Source: Anatilimnocola aggregata (GTDB taxonomy: Bacteria > Planctomycetota > Planctomycetia > Pirellulales > Pirellulaceae). From it: a stretch of 64,000 nucleotides of DNA. The position numbers were made by a program, and so were the translations under genes. Positions 32,001 to 41,755 of this stretch are shown here, piece by piece. Each line of letters begins with the position of its first letter. Position 1 is the stretch's first letter. Under the pieces are notes generated by a model. The model was given only the letters and a program-made list of their open reading frames with translations, made no database searches and was not told where the DNA came from. The DNA is taken from contig NZ_CP036274.1 in the NCBI RefSeq assembly GCF_007747655.1, positions 7,130,001 through 7,194,000 on the forward strand, written 5' to 3'.

Positions 32001-33430
32001 GAAACGGCGAAATCACCCTGCTCGATGCCAAGGGTCGCGAACTCGAAAAGTATGACGTGCCGAACGGTGCCATCCTCAAGATTCAAGAGAACGAAACCGT
32101 CAAGGCTGGCCAGGTACTGCTCGAATGGGATCCGCACAGCATCCCGATTCTCGCCGAAGTTGCGGGTAAGGTCCGCTACGAAGACGTGGTCGAAGGGGAA
32201 ACTCTCCGCGTCGAGAAGGACAACAGCGGTAACATGCGGCGCATGATCATGGATCACAAGGGTGAACTACATCCTCAGATCGTGATCGAAGACTCCGAAG
32301 GGAAGCCGGTCGAAGTTTACTACTTGCCGGAACGAGCCCACATTGTGGTCGAAGAAGGCAAGATCGTGAAAGCTGGTTCGGTGCTCGGTAAGACGCCGCG
32401 TGAAGCAACCGGCATTGCGGACATCACGGGTGGTCTGCCGCGGGTTACCGAAATCTTCGAAGCTCGCAAGCCGAAGGATCCAGCTGTGATGGCTGAGGTC
32501 GACGGTATTGTCGAAATTCTGCAAGAGAAGCGGCGTGGTAAGCGAACGATCATTGTTCGCAGCGAAAGCGGCATCGAACGCGAGCACCTGGTGCCGCACG
32601 GCAAGCGGTTCCTCGTGCACGCTGGCGATCACGTCAAGGCTGGCCAGGCTCTGGTCGATGGCCCGCTCGTGCCGCACGACATCCTGCGGATTTCGGGCGA
32701 AGAAGCCCTGCAGCAATACCTGCTGCACGAAATTCAAGGTGTGTATCGCAGCCAACGCGTGGAAATCAACGATAAGCACATCGAGATCATCGTCGCTCGC
32801 ATGCTGCGGAAGGTGCGCATCGAAACTTCGGGCGATACCAACCTGCTGCCGGGTCTGGTGATGGATCGCTTCGACTTCCGTTCGGTGAATACGAACCTGT
32901 CGAAGTGCTTGAAAATCTCCGACAAGGGAGATGCCGATTTCGCCGAAGGCGCCATCGTGCCGAAGGAAGCGATCGAGCAAACCAACAGCGGCATTGATGC
33001 CCTGGGCGGAAAGACTGCCCGCGGCGTGAAGCCCAAGTCGGCGACGGCGAGCACGCAGTTGCTCGGCATCACGAAGGCGGCCGTGCAAAGCAGCAGCTTT
33101 ATCTCGGCGGCCAGCTTCCAAGAAACGACCAAGGTTCTCACCGAAGCGGCTTTGGCCGGCAAGGTCGATCACCTGGTTGGTTTGAAGGAAAACGTGATTC
33201 TGGGTCACTTGATCCCCGCCGGTACCGGCTTCCGTGCCTTTCAGGATTCGGAAGTTCGCTATCGCCCCGAAGCTTTGCAGGCGATGTCGCTGGAGAAGGA
33301 CAAGACCTTGGAGTCTGCTTTCCCGCTACTCCAGCAAGGCGACACCAACGGCAATGCGGCTGCCACAACTGCTGGCAGCAAGAGTGGCAGCAATGCCCTC
33401 GAAACCCTGTTGGGTGGCGGCAAGGATTAG
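29087..33430 (+). CDS. rpoC: RNA polymerase subunit beta'
   Basis: 1447 residues, a little longer than E. coli RpoC. The catalytic [15 protein letters not shown] motif places magnesium-binding Asp at D461, D463 and D465. The N-terminal zinc ligands are C70, C72, C85 and C88 ([19 protein letters not shown]) and the second zinc site includes [11 protein letters not shown]. The trigger-loop neighbourhood ([20 protein letters not shown]) is intact. The C-terminus carries a short Gly/Ser/Ala tail ([20 protein letters not shown]). AGGAG lies upstream of the ATG. It is presumably cotranscribed with rpoB. Confidence 0.99.
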   Translation: MSSSSIGDTNYDRINDYASVKISLARPHDIRSWSFGEVKKPETINYRTYRPEKDGLFCERIFGPEKDWECACGKYRGMKYKGMICDRCGVKVTHSRVRRKRMGHIELAAPVVHIWFFKAMPSRLGNLLDMKTSSLEKVIYFQDYVVVNPGTTDLEREQLLTEEEYRDARAQYGEGSFEADMGAEAVRKLLGGLDLVKLSEELRKNLFETNSKQKKKDLINRLKIVESIRDSDNRPEWMVLDVVPVIPPDLRPLVLLDSGNFATSDLNDLYRRIINRNNRLRKLVDLNAPEVIIRNEKRMLQQSVDALFDNNRCKRPVLGSSNRPLKSLTDMIKGKQGRFRENLLGKRVDYSARSVIVVGPRLRLHQCGLPKKIALELYQPFIIRKLKELGHADTIKSAKKMLERKDEEVWDILESAIQNHPVMLNRAPTLHRMGIMAFEPVLVEGNAIHLHPLVCKGFNADFDGDQMAVHLPLSIEAQVEAHTLLLSPHNIFAPSNGRPIMSPSQDMVMGCYYVTVELPGLLGEGMIFSSVAEAEMAFSMGKIHLHARVKVRLPPWQKLKTEGEEKLKGGAIIQTTYGRMVFNNILPKGMDFYNKAMKGSDLASCISDCYQALGRKPTIQLLDDMMQLGFREAMRSGLSFATDDLVTPDSKVTHISDAEKKVMRFKKLYERGVITEKERYNQVLDTWTHAREAITSEMREAMRTDDRGGHGYVNPVYLMADSGARGGIEQIRQLAGMRGLMAKPTGEIIETPIKSNFREGLTVLEYFSSTHGARKGLADTALKTADSGYLTRKLADVAQNVVVTTFDCGTTQGITKGTIYRGEKVEVKLSAAIHGRVSRQSIVNPITDESIVKENELITPEIAKRIEDMGLEKIQVRSSMTCEAPLGVCRLCYGMDLATGSMVEEGMAVGIIAAQSIGEPGTQLTMRTFHIGGTHTGQVEEHETKSKRDGIVKLTRIRSAKNEDGQDVVLTRNGEITLLDAKGRELEKYDVPNGAILKIQENETVKAGQVLLEWDPHSIPILAEVAGKVRYEDVVEGETLRVEKDNSGNMRRMIMDHKGELHPQIVIEDSEGKPVEVYYLPERAHIVVEEGKIVKAGSVLGKTPREATGIADITGGLPRVTEIFEARKPKDPAVMAEVDGIVEILQEKRRGKRTIIVRSESGIEREHLVPHGKRFLVHAGDHVKAGQALVDGPLVPHDILRISGEEALQQYLLHEIQGVYRSQRVEINDKHIEIIVARMLRKVRIETSGDTNLLPGLVMDRFDFRSVNTNLSKCLKISDKGDADFAEGAIVPKEAIEQTNSGIDALGGKTARGVKPKSATASTQLLGITKAAVQSSSFISAASFQETTKVLTEAALAGKVDHLVGLKENVILGHLIPAGTGFRAFQDSEVRYRPEALQAMSLEKDKTLESAFPLLQQGDTNGNAAATTAGSKSGSNALETLLGGGKD

Positions 33431-33466
33431 ACAAACGAAGACTAGGTAATCTGGATGGGCGAATTG

Positions 33467-33487
33467 GGGCCGTCTCCACGGCGGCCC
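33467..33487 (+). terminator. Weak hairpin after rpoC
   Basis: GGGCCG (33467-33472) pairs with CGGCCC (33482-33487) over a 9-base loop, 36 bases past the rpoC stop, followed by GGTTTGCC. It may end the rpoBC transcript, but the T-run is poor. A separate promoter-like sequence follows before rpsL. Confidence 0.4.
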
Positions 33488-33534
33488 GGTTTGCCAAAAC
33501 GATGACAATTTCAGGGCCAGCCTTAGAGCTTGCC

Positions 33535-33562
33535 TTGACAGACCCGCCAGCATTGGTAGGCT
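33535..33562 (+). promoter_or_regulatory. Candidate promoter of rpsL-rpsG
   Basis: A perfect -35 box TTGACA (33535-33540) is followed after 16 bases by TAGGCT (33557-33562), a moderate -10 match. It sits about 70 bases before the rpsL ATG and after the rpoC hairpin, so the str genes may have their own promoter. Confidence 0.45.
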
Positions 33563-33631
33563 ATTGGATTCCCAATTCGGCGATAACAGTCGCGAACTAT
33601 CGATATAGAATTACGGACCTTGTAACGCGTT

Positions 33632-34000
33632 ATGCCCACGATCAATCAACTGGTACGCAAACCGCGTCGCCAAAAGCGTGTCTTCAGCAAGTCGCCCGTG
33701 CTGGAAAAGAACCCCTTCAAGCAAGGCGTTTGCTTGATCGTCCGCACGATGACTCCGAAGAAGCCTAACTCGGCTCTGCGGAAGATCACCCGCGTTCGTC
33801 TGTCGACGGGCCGCGAAGTGACCGTTTACATCCCAGGTGAAGGTCACAACCTGCAAGAACACTCGATCGTGCTCGTCCGTGGTGGTCGTATCCGCGATCT
33901 ACCAGGTGTGCGCTATCACGTCGTCCGCGGCGTCCGCGATACACTCGGCGTCAATGGTCGCAAGCAAGCCCGTAGCAAGTACGGGGCTAAGGGCAGCTAA
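33632..34000 (+). CDS. rpsL: 30S ribosomal protein S12
   Basis: 122 residues. S12 lies at the decoding centre and is the classic streptomycin target. Conserved blocks are [13 protein letters not shown], then [20 protein letters not shown] around the Lys equivalent to E. coli K42, and [19 protein letters not shown] around the second resistance cluster. Both clusters look wild type. There is no clear Shine-Dalgarno site before the ATG. rpsG follows at 134 bp. Confidence 0.99.
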   Translation: MPTINQLVRKPRRQKRVFSKSPVLEKNPFKQGVCLIVRTMTPKKPNSALRKITRVRLSTGREVTVYIPGEGHNLQEHSIVLVRGGRIRDLPGVRYHVVRGVRDTLGVNGRKQARSKYGAKGS

Positions 34001-34134
34001 GCCCACCGAGAGCACCCGCTCTCGCCTGAGAATCATTTGCCGCTGCTCGTCAACAACCGACAGCGGCCGCGGCGGATCGAGCGATCCGCCGTCTTGGCTA
34101 GAACATCACCGCATTTGCAATTTCCGGATTTCGT

Positions 34135-34605
34135 ATGGGCAAGATTACTGCCAGTGCAACGTCGCTTAAACCCGACCCGCGTTATCGTTCGATCCTCGCC
34201 GGCAAGTTCATTAACTGCCTGATGTACAGCGGCAAGAAGAGCGTCGCGCAAGTTCTCTTCTATGCAGCCCTGGACTACATCAAAGAGAAAATTCCGGATC
34301 GCGAACCGATCGAGGTGTTCCACACCGCGCTCGAAAACGTGAAGCCCTACATCGAAGTTCGCTCGCGCCGCGTGGGTGGTGCCGCCTATCAAGTGCCAAT
34401 GCAGGTGAACCGCAATCGTCAGCAGTCGCTGGCCATTCGCTGGCTGCTCGCCGCTTGCCGCGAGAAGAAGGGGCGTCCGATGTATCTGAAATTGGCCGAC
34501 GAACTGATCGCCGCCTACAACAAAGAAGGCGTTGCCTTCACCAAGCGCGAAAACGTCCACCGCATGGCCGATGCGAACAAGGCGTTCGCTCACTTCGCCT
34601 GGTAG
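34135..34605 (+). CDS. rpsG: 30S ribosomal protein S7
   Basis: 156 residues, standard size. S7 nucleates assembly of the 30S head and contacts E-site tRNA. Typical features are [20 protein letters not shown] at the N-terminus, [16 protein letters not shown]-like block (here [20 protein letters not shown]) and the C-terminal [20 protein letters not shown]. It is followed by a strong intrinsic terminator, so fusA is probably transcribed separately, which departs from the usual rpsL-rpsG-fusA operon. Confidence 0.98.
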   Translation: MGKITASATSLKPDPRYRSILAGKFINCLMYSGKKSVAQVLFYAALDYIKEKIPDREPIEVFHTALENVKPYIEVRSRRVGGAAYQVPMQVNRNRQQSLAIRWLLAACREKKGRPMYLKLADELIAAYNKEGVAFTKRENVHRMADANKAFAHFAW

Positions 34606-34621
34606 TTTTGCTGATAAAATC

Positions 34622-34655
34622 AAAGCCGCGGTGCCTGCAAACATCGCGGCTTTTT
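34622..34655 (+). terminator. Rho-independent terminator after rpsG
   Basis: A 12-bp stem (34622-34633 with 34642-34653, AAAGCCGCGGTG/CATCGCGGCTTT, one G-U pair) with an 8-base loop runs into a five-T tract. It begins 16 bases after the rpsG stop and separates rpsG from fusA. Confidence 0.88.
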
Positions 34656-34768
34656 CGTGCGCCGACCGAATTCAAGTTCTGAGTTTTGAGTTCAGAGCTT
34701 TGCGACCAGAGTACTCGAACAATGCTTGTCTCAGAACTCTAAAACCTTAGAACGCAGAACTGATATCC

Positions 34769-36859
34769 ATGTCTCGCCAGATCGAAAAAATCCGGAACAT
34801 CGGCATTATTGCCCACATCGATGCGGGCAAGACGACGGTCACGGAACGCATGCTCTTCTTAAGCGGTGCCAAGCATCGGGTGGGCGAAGTCGACAAGGGA
34901 ACCACCGAGACCGACTCCGATCCTGAAGAGCAACAGCGCGGCATCACCATCTATGCGGCGTGCGTCACGTTCAATTGGAAGGATGTGATCATCAATCTGC
35001 TCGATACTCCCGGGCACGTCGATTTCACTGCCGAAGTCGAACGCTGCCTGCGTGTGTTGGACGGTGCCGTTGTCGTCTTTAGTGCCCGCGAAGGTGTCGA
35101 AGCCCAGAGCGAAACGGTCTGGCGCCAGGCCGATCGCTACAAAGTGCCGCGCGTCGCCTTCGTCAACAAGCTGGATCGCGAAGGAGCCAACTTCGAAGCC
35201 GTGGTCGGGCAAATCAGCGATCGCCTGCATGGCAATCCGCTGGTGATCGAAATTCCCGTGGGGCAAGGCCCACCGCATACGAGCAATCCGTTTCGCGGTG
35301 TGATTGACTTGATCGATCTGAAGTTCCTCACTTTCCCCACCGATCGCGACAGTCGCGACGTGAACATCGGCGAGATTCCCGAAGACATGCAGCTCGAAGC
35401 GCAAGCCTGGCGCGAGCAGATGCTCGAAAAATTGTATTCCTACAGCAACGAATTGATGGAGCTTGCACTCGAAGAAAAGCCGATTCCTTCCGACTTGATC
35501 CGCAAGGCCTTGCGCGAAGCGACTCTGGCCATGCAAGTTCAGCCGGTGCTTTGCGGTTCCGCCTTGCACGGCATCGGCGTGCAGCCGGTGCTCGATGCGG
35601 TGCAGTACTATCTGCCGAGCCCGGTCGATTTGCCTCCAGTCGAGGGCGAGAGTGTTGGCGAAAAGAACAAGAAGACCATTACTCGCAAGGCAAGCAATGA
35701 CGAGCCGATGTGCGGGCTGGTGTTCAAAGTGCTGCCGGCCAAGACGGGCGATATTCACTGGGTGCGAGTCTATTCCGGCGTGCTGAAGTCGAATAGCCGC
35801 GTGCTTAATCCAGGCAAAGACCTGAAAGAGAATGTTGCCCAGCTATGGCAGATTCATGCGCAAAAGAAAGATAAGGACGGCCAGGTCGATAGCATCGAAG
35901 CGGGGGACATCGTCGGCGTGATTGGAATGCGCCAGTCGATTACGGGCGATACCATTTGCGACACACGCGAGCCCATTTTGCTGGAGACGATCAAGTTTCC
36001 CGAGACGGTCATTTCGATGGCTATCGAGCCAGAGAATAGCACCGAGCGAAAGAAACTCAACGACACGCTCGACATGCTCAAGCGGCAGGATCCAACCCTG
36101 CATGTAGTCAGCGGCGAAACGGGCCAAACGCTCATCAGCGGTATGGGCGAATTGCACCTCGAAGTGATGAAGAATCGCTTGCTGCGCGACTTCGCCCTGA
36201 ATGTGAAGTTCCACAAGCCGCAGGTCAGCTATCGCGAGACAATCGACCACGCCGTGGAAGTCGTTGGTGAGTGCCATCGCATGATCGCCGGGCAGCAGTT
36301 GTTCGCCAAGGTCCGCATCAAAATGGAGCCCGTGCAGGGTGCTGCTTCGCCGGTGACGGTCCTCAACTTCAGCCCCGTCGATGGCGTGCCTCCCGAACTC
36401 ATGACCGCTGCAGTGGAAGAACTCAAAGCGGCCGGCGAAGGTGGCGGGCATATCGCAGGCTTCCCGCTGATCAAGATTCGCGTCAGTGTGCTGGGGGGTG
36501 AATGGAACCCGGAACAGACCGATATTCGCGCCATGAAGATCGCTGCTTCGGACGCCTTTGAGAAGGGATTGGAACAAGGGGGCAAGGTCTTGCTCGAGCC
36601 AATCATGAAGCTCGACATTGTGACGCCCGACGACTATCACGGCGACTTCGTCGGCGACTTGCAACGCCGGCGCGCGATCATCGCCCGCACCGATAACCGC
36701 GGCACGCTCACCACGATCGAAGCCCATGCCCCGCTCAAGGAGCTATTCGGTTACTCCAGTGCAATGCGGAGCCTGAGCCAAGGTCGGGCAAGTTGTTCGA
36801 TGGAGCCCCTGATGTATGCTCCGGCACCGCCCGAGGTGGTGAAGACGTTTGAGATGTAG
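34769..36859 (+). CDS. fusA: Elongation factor G, divergent class
   Basis: 696 residues. EF-G drives GTP-dependent translocation and, with RRF, ribosome recycling. The P-loop is GIIAHIDAGKTT, switch I ends QQRGITIYAA, switch II is DTPGHVDFTAEVERCL and the specificity motif is NKLD. Domains II to V are complete, including ISGMGELHLEVM and the domain V end YAPAPPEVVKTF. Blocks such as GEVDKGTTETDSDPEEQQRG and VTFNWKD look closer to mitochondrial EF-G2 and to the spd-type EF-Gs described in spirochaetes and planctomycetes than to canonical EF-G. That subclass call is inference. It sits after a terminator downstream of rpsG. Confidence 0.96.
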   Translation: MSRQIEKIRNIGIIAHIDAGKTTVTERMLFLSGAKHRVGEVDKGTTETDSDPEEQQRGITIYAACVTFNWKDVIINLLDTPGHVDFTAEVERCLRVLDGAVVVFSAREGVEAQSETVWRQADRYKVPRVAFVNKLDREGANFEAVVGQISDRLHGNPLVIEIPVGQGPPHTSNPFRGVIDLIDLKFLTFPTDRDSRDVNIGEIPEDMQLEAQAWREQMLEKLYSYSNELMELALEEKPIPSDLIRKALREATLAMQVQPVLCGSALHGIGVQPVLDAVQYYLPSPVDLPPVEGESVGEKNKKTITRKASNDEPMCGLVFKVLPAKTGDIHWVRVYSGVLKSNSRVLNPGKDLKENVAQLWQIHAQKKDKDGQVDSIEAGDIVGVIGMRQSITGDTICDTREPILLETIKFPETVISMAIEPENSTERKKLNDTLDMLKRQDPTLHVVSGETGQTLISGMGELHLEVMKNRLLRDFALNVKFHKPQVSYRETIDHAVEVVGECHRMIAGQQLFAKVRIKMEPVQGAASPVTVLNFSPVDGVPPELMTAAVEELKAAGEGGGHIAGFPLIKIRVSVLGGEWNPEQTDIRAMKIAASDAFEKGLEQGGKVLLEPIMKLDIVTPDDYHGDFVGDLQRRRAIIARTDNRGTLTTIEAHAPLKELFGYSSAMRSLSQGRASCSMEPLMYAPAPPEVVKTFEM

Positions 36860-37007
36860 ATGACATACTGGAACTTTGGCCCAAATTTTCTACTTGCTAG
36901 GCCGGGGACTCGTCGATATTGTTAGGAGTAATGCAGGGGCTCTGCTGACAACATGATTCTCTTCTGCGAGCTGTCAGCGGTCGGAACAGAAGTTTGAGGT
37001 CCGATCC

Positions 37008-37811
37008 ATGCCCCGTTTCTCTGCCTCGTGGCGATTGCGCCACCTGTTGGCGGTCGTCGCCACTTTCTCCATTTCCTTCGTGATTGGTTCTTTCGCTCAG
37101 GGTAACAGCCCGGACGAAACACTGCCGCAACCCCTGTTTGCCGCGATCGCCGCGGGTGATCTGGAAGCCCAGGTCGTGCCGCGCGACTCCAAGCGGCTGA
37201 CCATTCAGTTCAAGAACAAGACCGACCGGCCCCTGACCATTCAAATGCCGGCCGCCATGGCAGCGGCTCCAATTCTGGCCCAGCAACAGCCATTCAACTT
37301 CTTTCCAGGTCAACCGAACAATCAGCAGCCAAACAACCGCCAGCAGTCGCCGCAGCAATTGGGCATGCCCGGCATGAATAACAACAACGGCGGGAACAAC
37401 AATCTCTTTGGAAACGGGATCTTCAACATCCCCGCCGGCCGAGCCATCAAGATTAAGGCTGACTGCGTTTGCCTCGAATATGGCAAGCCGGAGCCCGATG
37501 CTCGGATGAAGTACGAACTGAAGCCGCTGGCAGAGGTTTGCGACAAACCCGAGTTGGCGACCATGCTCCGCTCACTCGGCGATGAGCAAATCGACCAGCG
37601 CGTGGCCCAGGCTGCTGCCTGGCACCTGACGAACGAGCTCGGCTGGGACGAACTGGCCGGTCTGGTGAGTCGCCGAGTTGGCAGCTACACCGAGCATCAG
37701 TTCACTTCCGCTCAAATTGCGGTGGCCAAGCGAACTCTGGGCCAGATTGCCAGTAATAAGCAATCGCCCAAAGTCGGAACCGTAGCGTCGAAGTCTGCTA
37801 CCACCCGATAG
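37008..37811 (+). CDS. Secreted protein with Gln/Asn-rich linker, unknown
   Basis: 267 residues. The N-terminus (SWRLRHLLAVVATFSISFVI, then GSFAQG) is a signal peptide with a probable cleavage at AQG. A beta-rich segment follows (VVPRDSKRLTIQFKNKTDRP), then a Gln/Asn/Gly/Pro-rich linker at about residues 88-140 (including NNNNGGNNN), and then a helical C-terminal part (LATMLRSLGDEQIDQRVAQA). I do not recognise a family. GAGG precedes the ATG. It is an exported protein of unknown role that stands alone between fusA and an SDR gene. Confidence 0.72.
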   Translation: MPRFSASWRLRHLLAVVATFSISFVIGSFAQGNSPDETLPQPLFAAIAAGDLEAQVVPRDSKRLTIQFKNKTDRPLTIQMPAAMAAAPILAQQQPFNFFPGQPNNQQPNNRQQSPQQLGMPGMNNNNGGNNNLFGNGIFNIPAGRAIKIKADCVCLEYGKPEPDARMKYELKPLAEVCDKPELATMLRSLGDEQIDQRVAQAAAWHLTNELGWDELAGLVSRRVGSYTEHQFTSAQIAVAKRTLGQIASNKQSPKVGTVASKSATTR

Positions 37812-37926
37812 AGCAGCCCGCTACACCAGTCTGCACCGTTCTCCCCAAAATGCGGTCCACAAGTTACCATCAGCAGCAAGCAATGCGGATGGTAACAGGG
37901 CGGCGGATCAGTAGATTGGGGCTCTC

Positions 37927-38712
37927 ATGGCGAGTGGTTTTCTAGAACAGCTGTTTGGACTGAATGGACAGACAGCTGTCGTGATTGGCGGAACGGGCGT
38001 ACTTGGCGGCGCGCTGGCCGAAGGGCTAGCTCAGGCAGGGGCTAATGTCATCGTGGCCGGCCGCTCTCACGAACGTGGTGCAGAGCGCGTTGCCGCGATT
38101 GAGCAGGCCGGTGGTCGCGGGCTCTATTTGGAAGTGAATGCCGAGCAGCGCGAGTCAGTTCAGCAACTCCTGCGCAGCACCCTTGCCCGCTTTGGCAAGG
38201 TCGACATGCTGGTCAATTGCGCGGGGACCAACTCGGCCGTTCCCTATGCCGAGATAACCGACGAACAGTGGAACTCGGTGGTTACGAGTCAACTCTTTAC
38301 CACACACCTGGGTTGTCAGATCTTCGCGCCTCAAATGGCCCAGCAGGCCGATGGCGGCAGCATTCTGAATATCGGCAGCGTGACCTCGCACTTGCCGCTG
38401 TCGCGCGTCTTCGCTTATTCAGCAGCCAAGGCGGCGGTCATCAACCTGACGAAGAACGTCGCGCGCGAATACGCCACGCAGAAAGTCCGGGTCAACGCGA
38501 TTTGCCCAGGCTTTTTCCCGGCCGAACAGAACCGGAAAATTCTCGATGCCCAGCGTGTCGAGAATATCATGCGGCAAACGCCGATGGCCCGCTTTGGCGA
38601 ACCCAAGGAACTGGTCGCCGCTGCGATTCTGCTTCTCTCCCGTGCTGGTGGCTCGTTTATCACGGGTGAAGACTTGTACGTCGATGGTGGTTTCACTTCA
38701 ATGCGATTCTAA
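37927..38712 (+). CDS. Short-chain dehydrogenase/reductase
   Basis: 261 residues. Classical SDR with the NAD(P)-binding TAVVIGGTGVLGGALAEGLA at residues 18-37, NAG-type motif NCAGTNSA, catalytic Ser and the YSAAKAAV pair (YxxxK). The ending GSFITGEDLYVDGGF is typical. It oxidises or reduces an alcohol or sugar acid; the closest feel is to the gluconate/mannonate-type oxidoreductases, but substrate cannot be assigned. zwf follows only 44 bp downstream, which hints at sugar-phosphate metabolism. Confidence 0.9.
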   Translation: MASGFLEQLFGLNGQTAVVIGGTGVLGGALAEGLAQAGANVIVAGRSHERGAERVAAIEQAGGRGLYLEVNAEQRESVQQLLRSTLARFGKVDMLVNCAGTNSAVPYAEITDEQWNSVVTSQLFTTHLGCQIFAPQMAQQADGGSILNIGSVTSHLPLSRVFAYSAAKAAVINLTKNVAREYATQKVRVNAICPGFFPAEQNRKILDAQRVENIMRQTPMARFGEPKELVAAAILLLSRAGGSFITGEDLYVDGGFTSMRF

Positions 38713-38756
38713 GACTCCGCTGTTTGCTTTTGACTGTTTGTAATCAGGACACGCTC

Positions 38757-40217
38757 ATGCCGCACACGGTTGTGATCTTTGGTGCCTCTGGCGATCTAAC
38801 TAGTCGCAAGCTCATCCCCGCGCTCTATCTCTTGCATCAAAAGGGACGACTGCCAAAAGAGACTCGCGTGGTCGGCGTGGCGCGCACTCCCTTCTCGCAC
38901 GATGCCTGGCGCGCGGAACTCGAAACCAGCACCAAGAAGTTCACTGGCAAGGAATTCGACGCCACCGCCTGGCAAACGTTTGCCAGCACCATTTTCTATC
39001 AGCGGGGCGACATCGACGATGCAGCCAGCTTCACGGCGCTCAAGTCGTTCCTGGAGACCGACATCGAAAAAGGAGCGCCGGCCAGTCGTTTGTATTATCT
39101 GTCGACCAGCCCCACGCTGTACGAAGCGGCCATCGAGCAATTGGGGGCCGCTGGCATGGCGGAAGAATCCCAGGGGGTGCGGCGGATCATTATCGAAAAG
39201 CCTTTCGGCACCAATCTGGCTTCGGCAAAAGCGCTGAACATCGCCACGCACAAGGTTTTTAGCGAGAAGCAAGTCTATCGCATCGACCATTACCTGGGCA
39301 AAGAGACCGTCCAGAACCTGCTGGTGCTTCGCTTTGCCAATACGATTTTCGAGCCGATCTGGAATCGCAACTACATCGACCACGTGCAGATCACGGTGGC
39401 CGAAGAGGTCGAGGTGGGGAGTCGTGGCGGCTACTACGATAAGTCCGGCGTGCTTCGTGATATGTTTCAGAATCACATTCTGCAACTGCTGATGATTACC
39501 GCCATGGAAGCGCCGGTCCGTTATCAGGCCGACTTCATTCGCGATGAGAAAGTGAAAGTACTGCGGGCCATCCGTCCGCTGAGCGGAGCCGATTTCGCCA
39601 ACTGCACGATCCGCGGCCAATATGCGGGCTATCGTGAAGCCAAAGACGTGCCGCCCGATAGCAACGTGGCCACCTTTGCCGCGCTAAAGTTGCAAGTCGA
39701 CAATTGGCGCTGGAACCGAGTGCCGTTTTATCTGCGCTCGGGCAAAGCGATGAGCTGCCGGACAACGCAGATTGTGATTCAGTTCAAAGAGCCACCTCAA
39801 CTCCTCTTCGGCGATGGCCCGCGCTCCAACCTCGATGCCAACAAGTTGGTGATTCAGATTCAACCGGCGGAAGGAATCCAGATTCACTTCCTAACCAAGG
39901 TTCCCGACGCTGGCATGAAGCTGCGAATGACCGATCTGAACTTCAGCTTCAGCCGCGAATACGTCGGCAAGTCCCTGCCCGACGCTTATCAGCGCCTGCT
40001 GCTCGACGCCCTCAATGGCGACGCCAGCCTCTTTGCCCGCAGCGACGAAGTGGAGCTTGCCTGGGGAATTATCGACCCTATCCTCGCGGCGTGGCAAAGC
40101 CCCGCAGCACCGCCGCTCGAGTTCTATCCGCCCGGCCAATGGGGACCGGATCTCAGCGACCAATGGATGCACGAGCAAAAACGCAGCTGGTTTGATGTCT
40201 GCCCGGTGCTGCACTAA
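38757..40217 (+). CDS. zwf: Glucose-6-phosphate 1-dehydrogenase
   Basis: 486 residues. It oxidises glucose-6-phosphate to 6-phosphogluconolactone with NAD(P)+ and opens the oxidative pentose phosphate and Entner-Doudoroff pathways. The coenzyme motif is VIFGASGDLTSRKL at the N-terminus. The substrate-binding signature RIDHYLGKETVQNLL holds the catalytic His (about H178) and Lys (about K182). The ATG at 38757 starts the conserved N-terminus, so the longer frame was dropped. It is probably cotranscribed with the upstream SDR gene. A GC-rich hairpin ends the transcript. Confidence 0.98.
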   Translation: MPHTVVIFGASGDLTSRKLIPALYLLHQKGRLPKETRVVGVARTPFSHDAWRAELETSTKKFTGKEFDATAWQTFASTIFYQRGDIDDAASFTALKSFLETDIEKGAPASRLYYLSTSPTLYEAAIEQLGAAGMAEESQGVRRIIIEKPFGTNLASAKALNIATHKVFSEKQVYRIDHYLGKETVQNLLVLRFANTIFEPIWNRNYIDHVQITVAEEVEVGSRGGYYDKSGVLRDMFQNHILQLLMITAMEAPVRYQADFIRDEKVKVLRAIRPLSGADFANCTIRGQYAGYREAKDVPPDSNVATFAALKLQVDNWRWNRVPFYLRSGKAMSCRTTQIVIQFKEPPQLLFGDGPRSNLDANKLVIQIQPAEGIQIHFLTKVPDAGMKLRMTDLNFSFSREYVGKSLPDAYQRLLLDALNGDASLFARSDEVELAWGIIDPILAAWQSPAAPPLEFYPPGQWGPDLSDQWMHEQKRSWFDVCPVLH

Positions 40218-40232
40218 CAGCACCTTGAACAT

Positions 40233-40254
40233 GCCCCCGGATTGCGCCGGGGGC
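40233..40254. terminator. Bidirectional terminator-like hairpin between convergent genes
   Basis: GCCCCCGG (40233-40240) pairs perfectly with CCGGGGGC (40247-40254) around a 6-base loop in the 60-bp gap between zwf and the minus-strand beta-propeller gene. No strong T-run follows on either side, but the position fits a shared terminator. Confidence 0.6.
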
Positions 40255-40277
40255 GAAGTTGCGACTACTGCGAATAA

Positions 40278-41690
40278 TTATCGTTCCGAAGCTGGAATGT
40301 GAATGGCTGCGAACGAGGTCAGACCAAAGCCAATCGGCTTCATCTTGGCGGGTCGCAGGCGATCGGCAGGGTGCCCGTTGAAGTTGACATAGAGCACACT
40401 CCCATCCGGGCTGAGCTTGATGCCGTAGGTGCCACCAGGAACATATTCCAGTTCCTTGTTGAGCGTCGGTGCCAAGAATGCGATGACCTTTTGCGTACGA
40501 GTGGCAATCTCGTACTGAATCACGGGTGTGCCGTCGAGCCACGCTTTGCCGTGAGCGCCGGGCAGGTAGTACATGTACTTCTCGTCGGGCGAGAGTTCGC
40601 ACACGGCAACGTACGAGCCGGCCAGCCAATCGCTGCCGAGCATTTCGAGTTCGTCTTTGCGCGTGTCGTAGCGGAACAGCTGCGTGTTCTTGTAGGTGAT
40701 GCCGTAGATCTGATGATCCTTCGTCTCGCGCGTCGTGCAGCGCATGCCCGGCGAGCCCTTGAACACACTGTTCGTTTTGTGGATCACCTTGTCGGCGAGA
40801 TTCAACCGCATGATCGGGGCATCTTCGCCGTTCAACTCACCGTTGAAGTAAATCGTGCCATCGTTGCCGAGAGCGAAGTTGCGATTGAAACCAACGCTCT
40901 TGTCTTCGCCTTGATAGACGGGCTTGCCGGTCTTCATGTCGAGGCACCAGAGTGCGTTCCCTTCGCCGGATTCCAGATTGCACCACCAGAGATTTCGTTC
41001 TTGATCGAGAATCGATGTCGCTGTGCAACGGCGGGGCGGCAAACTGGCAAAAACACTTGTCTTGCCGGTTTTGGGGTCCCAACGATAAACCTGACCGCCA
41101 GGAAGTCCGTCGTGAAAGCCGTGCGTCGGCAGCTTGGCGCGATTGCCATCGTTGAGCGTGCAGCTGAAATAGATCATGCCGTCCGGACCTTCATCGACTT
41201 TGGCATGGACCTTCGACCAGGCTGGTTGTCCCATCTTCGGCGGAATCACCTGGTTCATATCGACGATCTGCGTCAGCTGCGAAACCTTCGGATCCCAGCG
41301 ATAGATAAAGCAGCGCGCGTCGCCGCCGACATCGTTGCCGTGATCGCCAATCGCGACATATACGTTGCCATCTTTAGCGATGCCAATATCACCCCAAGAC
41401 GACCACAAGCGGCGCGTGGCCGCTTCGGTGCCCAGCTGTTCGTGCAAGGCGATCTCCACGCGGGGAGGAGTCTTCGCCATTACGAACTTGGCCGAGCCTG
41501 CTTGGGCCGCTAGTTCGGCAACCTTCTCAGGTACATCGAGAAACGATTTGTCTTCGACGACCGCGGTCCCTTTCGTTGCACCTTTGAGTGGTGGCGGCCA
41601 AGGTGTGGCCTCTTGAGCGAAGTTGGTTTGCCATACGCCGCTAATGAGAAAAACGACGAGCCAGAGTGAGCGCGCGAAAGTGGTGGGCAT
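40278..41690 (-). CDS. Secreted beta-propeller-like protein, unknown
   Basis: 470 residues with a signal peptide (MPTTFARSLWLVVFLISGVW, cleavage near NFAQE). The mature part shows repeated propeller-type strands: DIGIAKDGNVYVAIGDHG, then DEGPDGMIYFSCTLNDGNRA, VYRWDPKTGKTSVFASLP, and SPDEKYMYYLPGAHGKAW. Such repeats suggest a six- to eight-bladed propeller for binding or catalysis in the periplasm. No enzyme motif is evident. It is transcribed divergently from the SDR gene at 41756, with 65 bp between them. Confidence 0.8.
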   Translation of the reverse strand: MPTTFARSLWLVVFLISGVWQTNFAQEATPWPPPLKGATKGTAVVEDKSFLDVPEKVAELAAQAGSAKFVMAKTPPRVEIALHEQLGTEAATRRLWSSWGDIGIAKDGNVYVAIGDHGNDVGGDARCFIYRWDPKVSQLTQIVDMNQVIPPKMGQPAWSKVHAKVDEGPDGMIYFSCTLNDGNRAKLPTHGFHDGLPGGQVYRWDPKTGKTSVFASLPPRRCTATSILDQERNLWWCNLESGEGNALWCLDMKTGKPVYQGEDKSVGFNRNFALGNDGTIYFNGELNGEDAPIMRLNLADKVIHKTNSVFKGSPGMRCTTRETKDHQIYGITYKNTQLFRYDTRKDELEMLGSDWLAGSYVAVCELSPDEKYMYYLPGAHGKAWLDGTPVIQYEIATRTQKVIAFLAPTLNKELEYVPGGTYGIKLSPDGSVLYVNFNGHPADRLRPAKMKPIGFGLTSFAAIHIPASER

Positions 41691-41755
41691 CAGTTAGAAT
41701 CCTCGAGGTGGGAAGAAAGGCGGGACTACGCAATTTCATCCGGAGTAGCGGCTCG

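Noticed and set aside
29681-32257. 858-codon open frame on the minus strand opposite rpoC
   Set aside because: It lies wholly antisense to an unambiguous rpoC, has His/Arg/Val/Asp-heavy composition of a shadow frame and shows no family motif.
33502-33640. Upstream frame overlapping the rpsL leader
   Set aside because: It ends in another frame inside rpsL and overlaps the promoter-like TTGACA box; rpsL has a full normal S12 start.
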